This document shows, piece by piece, positions 1 to 6,831 of a stretch of 9,510 nt of DNA. The position numbers were made by a program, and so were the translations under genes. The notes below the pieces were generated by a model. It worked only from the letters and a program-made list of their open reading frames with translations, had not been told where the DNA came from and ran no database searches. This stretch comes from Roseovarius sp. (GTDB lineage Bacteria; Pseudomonadota; Alphaproteobacteria; Rhodobacterales; Rhodobacteraceae), in contig JAASSQ010000108.1 of the NCBI GenBank assembly GCA_021767845.1, positions 1-9,510 on the forward strand, given 5' to 3'. Position 1 is the stretch's first letter. Each line of letters begins with the position of its first letter.

Positions 1-140
1 CAAAAACAAGACCACTTTGCCGACCAGCGCGCGGGGCACCTTGGAGGATCCAAGCCAGATATTGCGTGGGTTTTAATGTGGGAAGCGGGCGCGGCGGTTT
101 ACGCCAAGTGAATCAAGTCGCTGGAATATGTGATGCCCTT

Positions 141-230
141 TGGCGGAGGAGGTGGGATTCGAACCCACGGTACGCTTTCGCGCACGCCGGTTTTCAAGAC
201 CGGTGCAATCGACCACTCTGCCACTCCTCC
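141..230 (-). tRNA. tRNA-Ser (anticodon UGA)
   Basis: Read on the minus strand, this folds as a class II tRNA. The acceptor stem GGAGGAG (230-224) pairs with CTCCTCC (151-145), followed by discriminator G (144) and an encoded CCA (143-141). The anticodon arm reads CCGGTCTTGAAAACCGG, giving anticodon TGA in the loop, which decodes UCA and related serine codons. A long variable arm built on GCGCGAAAGCGT and a T-arm with GGTTCGAATCC follow, both as expected for tRNA-Ser. The total length is 90 bases with CCA. It is divergent from the SPOR/dacC operon and separated from it by about 220 bases. Open reading frames running through this stretch are by-products of the tRNA sequence. Confidence 0.97.
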
Positions 231-241
231 GGCACAGCCTC

Positions 242-270
242 CCTATAGCGGCTTTCGCGATTCTGGAAGC
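242..270 (-). promoter_or_regulatory. Weak candidate promoter of the tRNA-Ser gene
   Basis: On the minus strand, TATAGG (247-242) lies 11 bases before the tRNA 5' end, where a -10 box would fit. The upstream match is poor: GCTTCC (270-265) at 17 bases spacing, or TTCCAG (268-263) at 15 bases. The position is right but the match is weak, so this is only a candidate. It overlaps the inverted repeat at 247-274. Confidence 0.3.
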
Positions 271-274
271 CGCT
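247..274. repeat. 8-bp perfect inverted repeat between tRNA-Ser and the SPOR gene
   Basis: AGCGGCTT (247-254) and AAGCCGCT (267-274) are exact reverse complements with a 12-base spacer. No T-run follows on either strand, so it does not look like a terminator. It covers the presumed -35 side of the tRNA promoter and could be an operator or simply a chance GC-rich palindrome. Confidence 0.5.
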
Positions 275-311
275 CGTCTCAGGGGATTTCCGCCGAAGGG
301 CGTCTGCGTGC

Positions 312-340
312 TTTTCTTGGCTTGGGCGAAACGCTAAACT
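312..340 (+). promoter_or_regulatory. Weak candidate promoter for the dacC-tmk-holB operon
   Basis: TAAACT (335-340) resembles a -10 hexamer. TTTTCT (312-317), 17 bases upstream, is a poor -35. This is the AT-richest patch between the tRNA and the first operon gene, about 110 bases before the chosen start codon, so the transcript would carry a leader of roughly 100 bases. Alphaproteobacterial promoters are often degenerate, and the call rests on position more than on motif strength. Confidence 0.25.
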
Positions 341-386
341 GCCTTTGCGCGTAAGTCCGCTCAGGGTCGGCGCGCTGGGCAAAGGC
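341..386 (+). other. Inverted-repeat structure in the operon leader
   Basis: GCCTTTGC (341-348) is an exact reverse complement of GCAAAGGC (379-386). Just inside, GCGCG (347-351) can pair with CGCGC (371-375). Together they give a stem of about 11 pairs with one asymmetric bulge and a loop of about 19 bases. It would lie near the 5' end of the operon mRNA, roughly 60 bases before the start codon. It matches no riboswitch I recognise and has no U-tract after it. Confidence 0.4.
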
Positions 387-448
387 CGGGTGAACCGGCA
401 AGGAGCAGGCGACGCGCCAGTGTGCGCGTGACAGGCAGGGGACACGTT

Positions 449-1327
449 ATGATGCAGTTCGGCACAGGTGGCTGGCGAGGCTGGAAAGGCGCGGTCGTGG
501 TTTGCACATCCGCGGCACTCTTGGCGGGGTGCCAGCAGGCGGGCGAGTTCAACCCGTTCAAGCCGCAATCCGGGGACACCGAGGCAACCGCGCCCGCTGA
601 CGCCAATTCCGTCAAGCTGGTGGAGCGCGATGTCGAGGCGCCAGAAGTATTCCAGGAAACCGACATGGGGCTTTGGGACGGGCGCCCGTCGCTGGGTGGC
701 GTCTGGGTCGCGCATCCCGATGTCAAGGAGCCCGAGCGGGTCATCATCCGCAACACCGAGAATTCCAAATTCGTGATCGGTGCGCTGTTCCGGCGCGAGC
801 GTCAGAACCCCGGCCCGGTTTTCCAGGTTTCGTCGGATGCGGCCGCCGCGCTGGGCATGTTGGCCGGTGCGCCGACGCAACTGAACGTCACGGCCTTGCG
901 CCGCGAGGAAGCCCCGGCCGAAGAGGCTGCCGTCCCGCCCGAGGACATGGCCGCGCCCTCCGACGTGGAAACCTCGTCGCTCGACCCGGTGGCGGGGGCC
1001 GCGGCGGCCATCGACGCGGCAGAGGACAGCACCGACGCCGCACCGCAGGCCAGCCCCGCGCCCGAGGCGCGCCCGCAGGCCGCGGCATCGAGCCTTGAGA
1101 AACCCTTTATCCAGATCGGCATCTTCAGCGTCGAGCAGAACGCCCGCAACACGGCCACCGCGATGCGCCAGAACGGCATGGTGCCCACCGTGAAACAGCA
1201 GACCACGCAGGGCAAGTCCTTCTGGCGGGTCATCGTCGGCCCGGCCACGACGGTGTCCGAACGCCGGGTGCTTCTGAAGAAGATCAAGGATGTCGGCTTC
1301 GAAGACGCCTATCCGGTCACAAATTGA
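449..1327 (+). CDS. RlpA-like SPOR-domain lipoprotein, apparently non-catalytic
   Basis: I chose the ATG at 449 (292 residues) because AGGGGA (437-442) sits 6 bases upstream; ATG 452 or an upstream GTG at 422 are alternatives. A hydrophobic leader ends in the lipobox LLAGC, with the lipidated cysteine at residue 28, so the product is an envelope lipoprotein. Residues about 76-150 resemble the double-psi beta-barrel of RlpA: DGRPSLGG, VIIRNTENSKFVIG and DAAAALGML align with DGRRTASGE, V.V.N..NGR.V.V and the AA.ALGM segment. A low-complexity Ala/Pro/Glu linker (about 151-215) leads to a C-terminal SPOR domain (about 217-292) that should bind glycan strands lacking peptide stems at the division site. 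The acidic catalytic residues of RlpA lytic transglycosylase (the E after TASG and the D of DRGPF) are absent. It is the first gene of the operon, 16 bases before the carboxypeptidase gene, the place usually held by rlpA. SPOR is near certain; RlpA descent is inferred. Confidence 0.88.
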   Translation: MMQFGTGGWRGWKGAVVVCTSAALLAGCQQAGEFNPFKPQSGDTEATAPADANSVKLVERDVEAPEVFQETDMGLWDGRPSLGGVWVAHPDVKEPERVIIRNTENSKFVIGALFRRERQNPGPVFQVSSDAAAALGMLAGAPTQLNVTALRREEAPAEEAAVPPEDMAAPSDVETSSLDPVAGAAAAIDAAEDSTDAAPQASPAPEARPQAAASSLEKPFIQIGIFSVEQNARNTATAMRQNGMVPTVKQQTTQGKSFWRVIVGPATTVSERRVLLKKIKDVGFEDAYPVTN

Positions 1328-1343
1328 CGAGACTCACGCGACA

Positions 1344-2510
1344 ATGACCCTGCTGATCCGCTTCCTGACCCCGGTTTTCCTGATCCTTGCGCTGGCGCTG
1401 CCGGCGCAGGCCTTCGACACGCGCGCCAAGGCGGCATTCGTCTTCGACATGAAGACGGGTACGGTGCTTCTGTCCAAGAACGCCGATCAGCCGCTGCCGC
1501 CGGCCTCGATGTCCAAGCTGATGACGCTTTACGTGACCTTCGAGGCGATCCGCGACGGGCGGCTGTCGCTGGACGAGCGTCTGCCGGTCTCCGAGCACGC
1601 CATGAGCTATGGCGGCTCGACCATGTTCCTCGACACCACCGACCGGGTGCGCGTCGAGGATCTCTTGCGCGGGATCATCGTGCTGTCGGGCAACGACGCC
1701 TGCGCCGTTCTGGCCGAGGCGCTCAGCCCCGATGGGACCGAGGCGGGGTTTGCCCGTTACATGACCCAGCGGGCGCAGAAGATGGGGATGACCCATTCTA
1801 CCTTCACCAATTCGAACGGATGGCCCGCCGCCGGGCACCGGATGAGCATGCGCGATCTGGCGCTGCTCTCGCGCCGCATCATCGAGGATTTCCCCGGCTT
1901 CTACCCGATGTTCGCCGAGACCGAATACGAATTCGACGGCCGCGCCCCGCAGAACACGCGCAACCGCAACCCGCTGCTGCGGCTGAATATCGGGGCCGAT
2001 GGTCTCAAGACCGGGCACACGAGCGAGGCGGGCTTCGGCCTGGCCGGGTCGGCCAAGCAGGGCGACCGCCGGATCGTGTTCGTGATCTCGGGGCTGGACA
2101 CGCGGCAGGCCCGCGCCGAAGAGGCCGAGGCGATCGTCAACTGGGCGTTCCGTCAATTCGTCGAGAAATCCGTCGTCAACGCCGGAACCGAGGTTGCCCG
2201 CGCCGATGTCTGGATGGGCGACAGGCCCACGGTGGGCCTGACCCCGGCCGAGGATGTCAAGACGCTGATCCCGGTGCTGGCAGGCGACACTTTGAATGCC
2301 GAGGTGGTCTATAACGGCCCCATCCGTGCCCCGATCTCGCAGGGCGAGGAATTGGGCGAGTTGGTCTTTGCGCCCGAGGGCCTGCCGGAAACCCGCGTGC
2401 CGCTGGTGGCGGCGCGCGACGTGCCGCGCGGCGGCTTCGTGGCACGGTTGCGCACGGTGTCCGGCCTGCTGATCTCGCGGCTGCGGCAGGAGTCCGAGGA
2501 CGCGCTTTGA
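1344..2510 (+). CDS. dacC: D-alanyl-D-alanine carboxypeptidase (PBP5/6-like)
   Basis: This is a peptidase S11 enzyme that removes the terminal D-Ala from peptidoglycan pentapeptides in the periplasm. The ATG at 1344 gives 388 residues beginning with a good signal peptide (cleavage after AQA, residue 23). An in-frame upstream start at 1290 would overlap the previous gene and bury the signal, so I reject it. All three penicillin-binding motifs are present: S55-M-S-K58 (nucleophile and base), S115-G-N117 and K222-T-G224. After about residue 265 comes the PBP5-type C-terminal beta domain. The end, VSGLLISRLRQE, is amphipathic, as expected for a membrane-anchoring helix. The ribosome binding site is weak, so it may be translated by coupling to the lipoprotein gene. 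The stop overlaps the tmk start (TTGA). The choice among dac paralogue names is uncertain; the enzyme class is not. Confidence 0.95.
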   Translation: MTLLIRFLTPVFLILALALPAQAFDTRAKAAFVFDMKTGTVLLSKNADQPLPPASMSKLMTLYVTFEAIRDGRLSLDERLPVSEHAMSYGGSTMFLDTTDRVRVEDLLRGIIVLSGNDACAVLAEALSPDGTEAGFARYMTQRAQKMGMTHSTFTNSNGWPAAGHRMSMRDLALLSRRIIEDFPGFYPMFAETEYEFDGRAPQNTRNRNPLLRLNIGADGLKTGHTSEAGFGLAGSAKQGDRRIVFVISGLDTRQARAEEAEAIVNWAFRQFVEKSVVNAGTEVARADVWMGDRPTVGLTPAEDVKTLIPVLAGDTLNAEVVYNGPIRAPISQGEELGELVFAPEGLPETRVPLVAARDVPRGGFVARLRTVSGLLISRLRQESEDAL

Positions 2511-3133
2511 GCGGCCGGGGCTATTTCATCAGCTTCGAAGGCATCGACGGGTCCGGCAAATCCACCCAGGCCCACCTGCTGGCCGAGCATCTGCGCGGGC
2601 AGGGCCGCGACGTGGTGCTGACGCGCGAACCCGGCGGTAGCCCCGGCGCCGAGGATATCCGCCGGCTGGTGCTGGAGGGCGATGGCGACCGCTGGTCGCC
2701 GGAAACCGAACTGCTGCTGTTCACCGCCGCGCGCCGCGACCACCTGGAACGCACGATCTCGCCCGCGCTTGACGCAGGCCAAGTGGTGATCTGCGACCGC
2801 TTTGCCGACAGCACGCGTCTCTACCAGGGCCTCGCGCGGGCCGATCTGCGCGATCTGGTTGACCAGTTGCACAGCCTGATGATCGGGCGGGAGCCCGATT
2901 TGACCGTGCTGATCGACATGGACCCCGAAACCGGGCTCGACCGCGCCCTGGCGCGCGGCACGGGCGAGGAACGGTTCGAATCCTTCGGGGACGGGATGCA
3001 GCGTAAGATCCGGCAAGGCTTCCTTGACCTCGCCGCCGAATTTGCCGACCGCTTCGTGATCGTGGACGGCAACCGACAGATCGACGATGTGGCCGCCGAC
3101 ATCCGGCAGATCGCGGAAGGCTGGCTGCCATGA
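2507..3133 (+). CDS. tmk: Thymidylate kinase (dTMP kinase)
   Basis: Phosphorylates dTMP to dTDP with ATP in the cytoplasm, a required step for dTTP supply. The 208-residue length is typical. The P-loop is G12-I-D-G-S-G-K-S-T20, the D97-R-F99 motif comes next and is followed by STRLYQG (thymidine monophosphate binding), and a LID segment lies near GTGEERFES. The P-loop has no arginine while the LID does, as in the E. coli-type bacterial enzymes. The start is a TTG at 2507 whose last two bases are part of the dacC stop. It is supported by GAGGA (2496-2500) six bases upstream and by the normal N-terminus (YFISFEGIDGSGKST) that follows immediately. The 3' end overlaps holB by ATGA. Both overlaps point to translational coupling. 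Confidence 0.97.
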   Translation: MSGRGYFISFEGIDGSGKSTQAHLLAEHLRGQGRDVVLTREPGGSPGAEDIRRLVLEGDGDRWSPETELLLFTAARRDHLERTISPALDAGQVVICDRFADSTRLYQGLARADLRDLVDQLHSLMIGREPDLTVLIDMDPETGLDRALARGTGEERFESFGDGMQRKIRQGFLDLAAEFADRFVIVDGNRQIDDVAADIRQIAEGWLP

Positions 3134-4254
3134 GCGACGACGCACGCCCCGAACCGGACCGAGTCGAAGGGGCTCCGCATCCGCGCGAAACACCGCGCCT
3201 GATCGGGCAGGGGGCTGCGGAACGCGCCTTTCTCGACGTGTTCAACTCGGGCCGGCTGCATCATGGCTGGCTGATCACCGGGCCGCGCGGGGTGGGCAAG
3301 GCGACGCTGGCGTGGTCGCTGGCGCGCTTCCTGCTGGCGACCCCTGACCCCGGTGCCGACGATGGCGGGCTGTTCGGTGACGCGGCACCCGCGCCCGACA
3401 GTCTGGATATTCCCGCCGATCATCCGGTCGCCCGGCGCATCGCCGCCGGCTCCGATCCGGGGCTTTACCACATCACCCGCAGCTTCAACGAAAAGACCGG
3501 CCGCCTGCGCGACCGCATCCTGGCCGATGACGTGCGCAGCCTGAACCAGTTCCTGCATCTCTCGGCCACCGAGGGCGGGCGCCGCGTCGTCATCATCGAC
3601 AGCGCCGACGAGATGAACACGCAGGCGGCCAACGCGCTTCTGAAAATGCTCGAGGAACCGCCCGCGCGCACCGTGTTGCTGCTGGTCAGTCACCAGCCCT
3701 CGCGCCTATTGCCCACGATCCGGTCGCGCTGCCGGGAATTGCGCCTCGTGCCGCTGTCGGCGCCGGACATGGAGCAGGCGCTGTCTCAGGCCGGGGTGGA
3801 CCCGGGCGGCGATGCGGCCGCCCTGGCCGAACTGTCCGCCGGATCGGTGGGCGAGGCGGTGCGCCTCATCAACCTTGGCGGGGTGGCGATGTATCGCGAA
3901 CTGGTCGAGATCGCGGCGACCATGCCGCTGCTGGACCGGCCCCGCGCGCTCAAGCTGGCCGAGGCCGCCGCGACCCGCGGGGCCGAGGAAAAGCTTGACC
4001 TGCTGCTGGGGCTCACCGACCTGCTGCTGGCGCGGCTGGCCCGTGGCGGCGCGCTTGGCCCCCCGCCCGAGGCCGTGCCCGGCGAGGCCGATCTGATCGC
4101 GCGGCTGGCGCCCGATGCGCACCGCGGGCGGGTCTGGGCGGACTGCGCCGAAAGCGTCGGCGCACGGGCGCGGCACGGCCGGGCGGTCAACCTTGACCCT
4201 GCCGCGCTGGTCCTAGATACCGTGTTCAAGATTCAGCAAACCGCGGCGGGCTGA
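3130..4254 (+). CDS. holB: DNA polymerase III delta prime subunit
   Basis: This clamp-loader subunit works with the tau/gamma and delta subunits to load the beta sliding clamp on primed DNA. The AAA+ features are in order: a Walker A box G51-P-R-G-V-G-K57, a Walker B-like VVIID157SADEM, the LLKMLEEPP helix and the S199-R-C201 motif that contributes the trans-acting arginine to a neighbouring ATP site. The C-terminal collar domain occupies roughly the last 130 residues, within a total of 374. Unlike E. coli delta prime, the P-loop looks intact, and the four zinc-module cysteines of the E. coli protein are missing: there is no cysteine before residue 201. The region between Walker A and B instead holds an Asp/Pro/Ala-rich insertion. 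The start overlaps the tmk stop (ATGA). Placement after tmk is the same as in many proteobacteria. Confidence 0.96.
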   Translation: MSDDARPEPDRVEGAPHPRETPRLIGQGAAERAFLDVFNSGRLHHGWLITGPRGVGKATLAWSLARFLLATPDPGADDGGLFGDAAPAPDSLDIPADHPVARRIAAGSDPGLYHITRSFNEKTGRLRDRILADDVRSLNQFLHLSATEGGRRVVIIDSADEMNTQAANALLKMLEEPPARTVLLLVSHQPSRLLPTIRSRCRELRLVPLSAPDMEQALSQAGVDPGGDAAALAELSAGSVGEAVRLINLGGVAMYRELVEIAATMPLLDRPRALKLAEAAATRGAEEKLDLLLGLTDLLLARLARGGALGPPPEAVPGEADLIARLAPDAHRGRVWADCAESVGARARHGRAVNLDPAALVLDTVFKIQQTAAG

Positions 4255-4262
4255 ACGCCCGC
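4246..4262 (+). other. Hairpin across the holB stop, next to the tatD ribosome binding site
   Basis: GCGGGC (4246-4251) and GCCCGC (4257-4262) form a perfect 6-bp GC stem around the loop TGAAC, which contains the holB stop codon. The tatD ribosome binding site AAGGGG (4265-4270) begins three bases later. No U-tract follows, so it is not a standard terminator. A ribosome terminating on holB would melt it, which suggests mild translational coupling of tatD to holB. Confidence 0.4.
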
Positions 4263-4274
4263 ACAAGGGGCGAC

Positions 4275-5081
4275 ATGACCGACACGATCCAGATCACCGA
4301 CAGCCATTGCCACCTTGACTTCGCGGTCTTCGACGAGGACCGCGACGGGGTGATCGCCCGCGCGCACGAGGCAGGGGTCACGCGCATGGTCACCATCTGC
4401 ACCAAGCTGCGGCTGGAGCCGCAGGTGCGCGCTATCGCCGAGGCGCATGAGTCCGTGTTCTACGCCGCCGGCACCCACCCGATGAGCGCGGCGGACGAAC
4501 CGCTGCCCACGGTCGAGGAACTGGTCAAGCTGGCCGAGCATCCCAAGTTCGTTGGCATCGGGGAGAGCGGGCTGGACTACCACTACACCGCCGACAGCAA
4601 GCAGGTGCAGCAGGACAGCCTGCGCATCCATATTGCGGCGGCGCGCGAGACCGGGCTGCCGCTCATCATCCATGCCCGCGACGCCGACGAGGACATGGCC
4701 CGCATCCTGGCCGAGGAACACGGGCGCGGCGCCTATAGCTGCGTGATGCACTGCTTCTCGTCGGGCGCGGGGCTGGCGAAAGTGGCGCTCGACCTGGGCT
4801 TCTACCTGTCGATGTCGGGCATCGCGGCCTTTCCGCGCTCTTCCGACCTGCGCAAGATCTTCGCCGCCGCCCCGGTGGACCGCATCCTTGTCGAAACCGA
4901 CGCACCCTACCTGGCCCCGCCGCCCCATCGCGGCAAGACCAACGAGCCGGCCTATACCGTGCACACCGCCAAGGTGGGGGCCGAGGTGTTCGGCATGGAC
5001 TGGCCCGATTTCGCCGCGCGGACGCAGGCCAATTTCGAGCGCCTTTTCTGGAAGGCGGCACAATACGAGGCCGCCGCCTGA
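4275..5081 (+). CDS. TatD-family metal-dependent hydrolase (YcfH-like)
   Basis: A cytoplasmic TIM-barrel metal hydrolase of the amidohydrolase superfamily; characterised members are magnesium-dependent 3'-5' DNases involved in DNA repair or turnover. All metal ligands are visible: H11-x-H13 in TDSHCHLDF, E97 in GIGESGLDY, H133 in LIIHARD, H159 in MHCFSSG and D209 in ETDAPYLAP. The 268-residue length is normal and the protein ends as the family does. The ATG at 4275 has the ribosome binding site AAGGGG four bases upstream. It lies 20 bases after holB and overlaps the next gene by one base (TGATG). The same neighbour relation, a TatD paralogue close to tmk-holB, is found in E. coli (ycfH). The exact physiological substrate is unknown. 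Confidence 0.95.
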   Translation: MTDTIQITDSHCHLDFAVFDEDRDGVIARAHEAGVTRMVTICTKLRLEPQVRAIAEAHESVFYAAGTHPMSAADEPLPTVEELVKLAEHPKFVGIGESGLDYHYTADSKQVQQDSLRIHIAAARETGLPLIIHARDADEDMARILAEEHGRGAYSCVMHCFSSGAGLAKVALDLGFYLSMSGIAAFPRSSDLRKIFAAAPVDRILVETDAPYLAPPPHRGKTNEPAYTVHTAKVGAEVFGMDWPDFAARTQANFERLFWKAAQYEAAA

Positions 5082-5878
5082 TGGGGGAAATGCGCTTTAC
5101 CATCCTGGGCTGCGGGTCGTCGGGCGGTGTGCCGCGGCTTGGCGGGCACTGGGGCGCGTGCGACCCCGACAACCCGCGCAACCAGCGCCGGCGCTGCTCG
5201 CTCCTGATCGAGCGCGAGGACGAGGGCGGCACGACGCGCGTCCTGATCGACACGTCGCCGGATTTGCGCGCGCAGCTTCTGGATGCGGGCGTGGGCGAGC
5301 TGGATGGCGTGGTCTTCACCCACAGCCATGCCGATCACGTGCACGGGCTGGATGACCTGCGCATGATCGTCTTCAACATGAAGCAACGCCTGCCCGTCTG
5401 GGCCGATGGCGACACGCAGAACGCGCTTTACGCGCGCTTCGGCTATGCCTTCGTGCAGCCCGAGGACAGCCCCTATCCCCCGATCCTTGACATGCACACG
5501 ATCAACGGCGACGTGACGATCGAGGGCGCGGGTGGCCCGGTGACCCTGACCCCGTTCGAGGTCAATCACGGCGCGATCCAGTCGCTGGGGTTCCGCATCG
5601 GCGACCTGGCCTACCTGCCGGACGTGGCGGACATGTCCGAGGATGTCTGGCCGCTGCTCGAGGGCCTGGATTGCTGGATTCTCGATGCGCTGCGGCGCAC
5701 GCCGCACCCGACGCATCTGCACCTGGAAAAATCGCTGGACTGGATCGCGCGGGCCGCGCCGCGCCGCGCGGTCCTGACCAACATGCATATCGACATGGAT
5801 TACCAGACCGTCGAAGACGAGACGCCCGAGCATGTGACGCCTGCCTATGACGGCATGACGATCACCTACCCGGTCTAG
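5081..5878 (+). CDS. Metallo-beta-lactamase-fold hydrolase, PhnP-like
   Basis: A cytoplasmic binuclear-metal hydrolase of 265 residues. The start GCGSSGGVPRLGG is typical of the PhnP-like branch. Metal ligands are H81-S-H83-A-D85-H86, H163 (VNHGAI), D181 (LPDVADMS) and H236 (TNMHID). Characterised PhnP cleaves 5-phosphoribosyl 1,2-cyclic phosphate in phosphonate breakdown, but no phn gene is present here. The protein sits in a housekeeping operon directly after tatD, so a general cyclic-phosphate or nucleotide phosphodiesterase role is the more cautious reading. The start ATG shares its first base with the tatD stop; a second ATG at 5090 is possible but leaves less of the conserved N-terminus free. 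Family assignment is solid; the substrate is not known. Confidence 0.93.
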   Translation: MGEMRFTILGCGSSGGVPRLGGHWGACDPDNPRNQRRRCSLLIEREDEGGTTRVLIDTSPDLRAQLLDAGVGELDGVVFTHSHADHVHGLDDLRMIVFNMKQRLPVWADGDTQNALYARFGYAFVQPEDSPYPPILDMHTINGDVTIEGAGGPVTLTPFEVNHGAIQSLGFRIGDLAYLPDVADMSEDVWPLLEGLDCWILDALRRTPHPTHLHLEKSLDWIARAAPRRAVLTNMHIDMDYQTVEDETPEHVTPAYDGMTITYPV

Positions 5879-5882
5879 CCCC

Positions 5883-6812
5883 ATGCAGGCGCTGATCGAC
5901 GTGATCCTGCCGGTCTTCCTCGTGATCGGCTTCGGCTATGTCGCGGCATGGCGGGGATGGTTCACGCAAGGCTCGGTCGATGGGCTGATGCAGTTCGTCC
6001 AGAACTTCGCCATTCCCTGCCTTCTCTTCACCGCGATCGCCCGGCTGGACCTCGACCGGCATTTCGACTGGCGGCTGCTGAGCAGTTTCTATGCGGGCGC
6101 GCTGGCGGGGTTCCTTTTGGGGCTGTTTGGCGCGCGGGTCCTGTTCGGGCGCGATTGGGAAGACGCGGTCGCGATCGGGTTTTGCTGCCTGTTTTCCAAC
6201 TCGGTCCTGCTGGGGCTGCCGATCACCGAACGCGCCTATGGCGCGGATGCGCTGGATGCCAACTACGCGATCATCGCCCTGCATTCGCCCTTCTGCTACG
6301 GGCTGGGAATATCCGCGATGGAGATCACGCGCGCACGCGGGCGGGCAGGGCCCGCGATGCTGGGTCGTGTGCTGAAGGCAATGTTCTCCAACGCGCTGAT
6401 CCTCGGTGTCGCGGCGGGCTTCGCGGTGAACCTGTCGGGGTTGACGCTGCCAAGCGCGCTGGACCAGGGGCTGGACCTGATGGTGCGCGCGGCGCTTCCC
6501 GCGGCGCTGTTCGGGCTGGGGGGCGTGATGGTGCGCTACCGCCCCGAGGGCGATCTGCGCATCGTGCTCTATGTCTGCCTGGTGGCTTTGGTGGCGCATC
6601 CGCTGATCACGCGGGGGCTGGGCGCCGCGCTGGCCCTGCCGACCGAGGCGCTGCGCTCGGCCGTGCTGACGGCGGCGATGGCGCCGGGGGTGAACACCTA
6701 TATCTTCGCCAACATGTATGGCCGCGCGCGCCGCGTGGCCGCCACCAGCGTGCTGGCGGCCACCGCGCTGTCGATCCTGTCGGTCTGGATGTGGCTGGGC
6801 CATCTGCCCTGA
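5883..6812 (+). CDS. AEC-family permease (auxin efflux carrier/malonate transporter type)
   Basis: An inner-membrane protein of 309 residues with about ten predicted hydrophobic segments in the usual two groups of five (for instance residues about 5-24, 42-55, 68-92, 98-118, then a second set from about 170 to the end). Family features include the AIPCLLFTAIA segment with a proline in the second helix, GFCCLFSNSVLLGLPI in the fourth, and the C-terminal run MAPGVNTYIFANMYGR. Bacterial AEC members have been linked to export or uptake of malonate and other dicarboxylates, but substrates cannot be read from sequence. The ATG follows the upstream stop by four bases and has no clear ribosome binding site, suggesting coupled translation. 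It is the last gene of the operon and converges with the regulator gene on the other strand. Confidence 0.9.
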   Translation: MQALIDVILPVFLVIGFGYVAAWRGWFTQGSVDGLMQFVQNFAIPCLLFTAIARLDLDRHFDWRLLSSFYAGALAGFLLGLFGARVLFGRDWEDAVAIGFCCLFSNSVLLGLPITERAYGADALDANYAIIALHSPFCYGLGISAMEITRARGRAGPAMLGRVLKAMFSNALILGVAAGFAVNLSGLTLPSALDQGLDLMVRAALPAALFGLGGVMVRYRPEGDLRIVLYVCLVALVAHPLITRGLGAALALPTEALRSAVLTAAMAPGVNTYIFANMYGRARRVAATSVLAATALSILSVWMWLGHLP

Positions 6813-6831
6813 CGGGGGCGGCGGGCGGTGG

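Noticed and set aside
40..54. Small hairpin CTTGGA-GGA-TCCAAG as terminator of the tRNA transcript
   Set aside because: The 6-bp stem is followed by GC-rich sequence, not a T-run, on both strands; a 3-base loop is also poor. The 1-140 stretch otherwise shows nothing I can name.
66..354. Short plus-strand frames over the tRNA
   Set aside because: Their sequence (for example GGIRTHGTLSR, a peptide commonly produced by misreading tRNA-Ser) comes from the tRNA itself.
194..880. A 228-codon minus-strand frame over the tRNA and the SPOR gene
   Set aside because: It runs through the tRNA-Ser gene and opposite a clear lipoprotein gene, and shows no family motif.
1290..1343. Upstream in-frame start for the carboxypeptidase
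   Set aside because: It would overlap the lipoprotein gene and place 18 extra polar residues before the signal peptide.
1317..2156. Long minus-strand frame opposite the carboxypeptidase gene
   Set aside because: Shadow frame of a well-supported gene; no start signal or domain.
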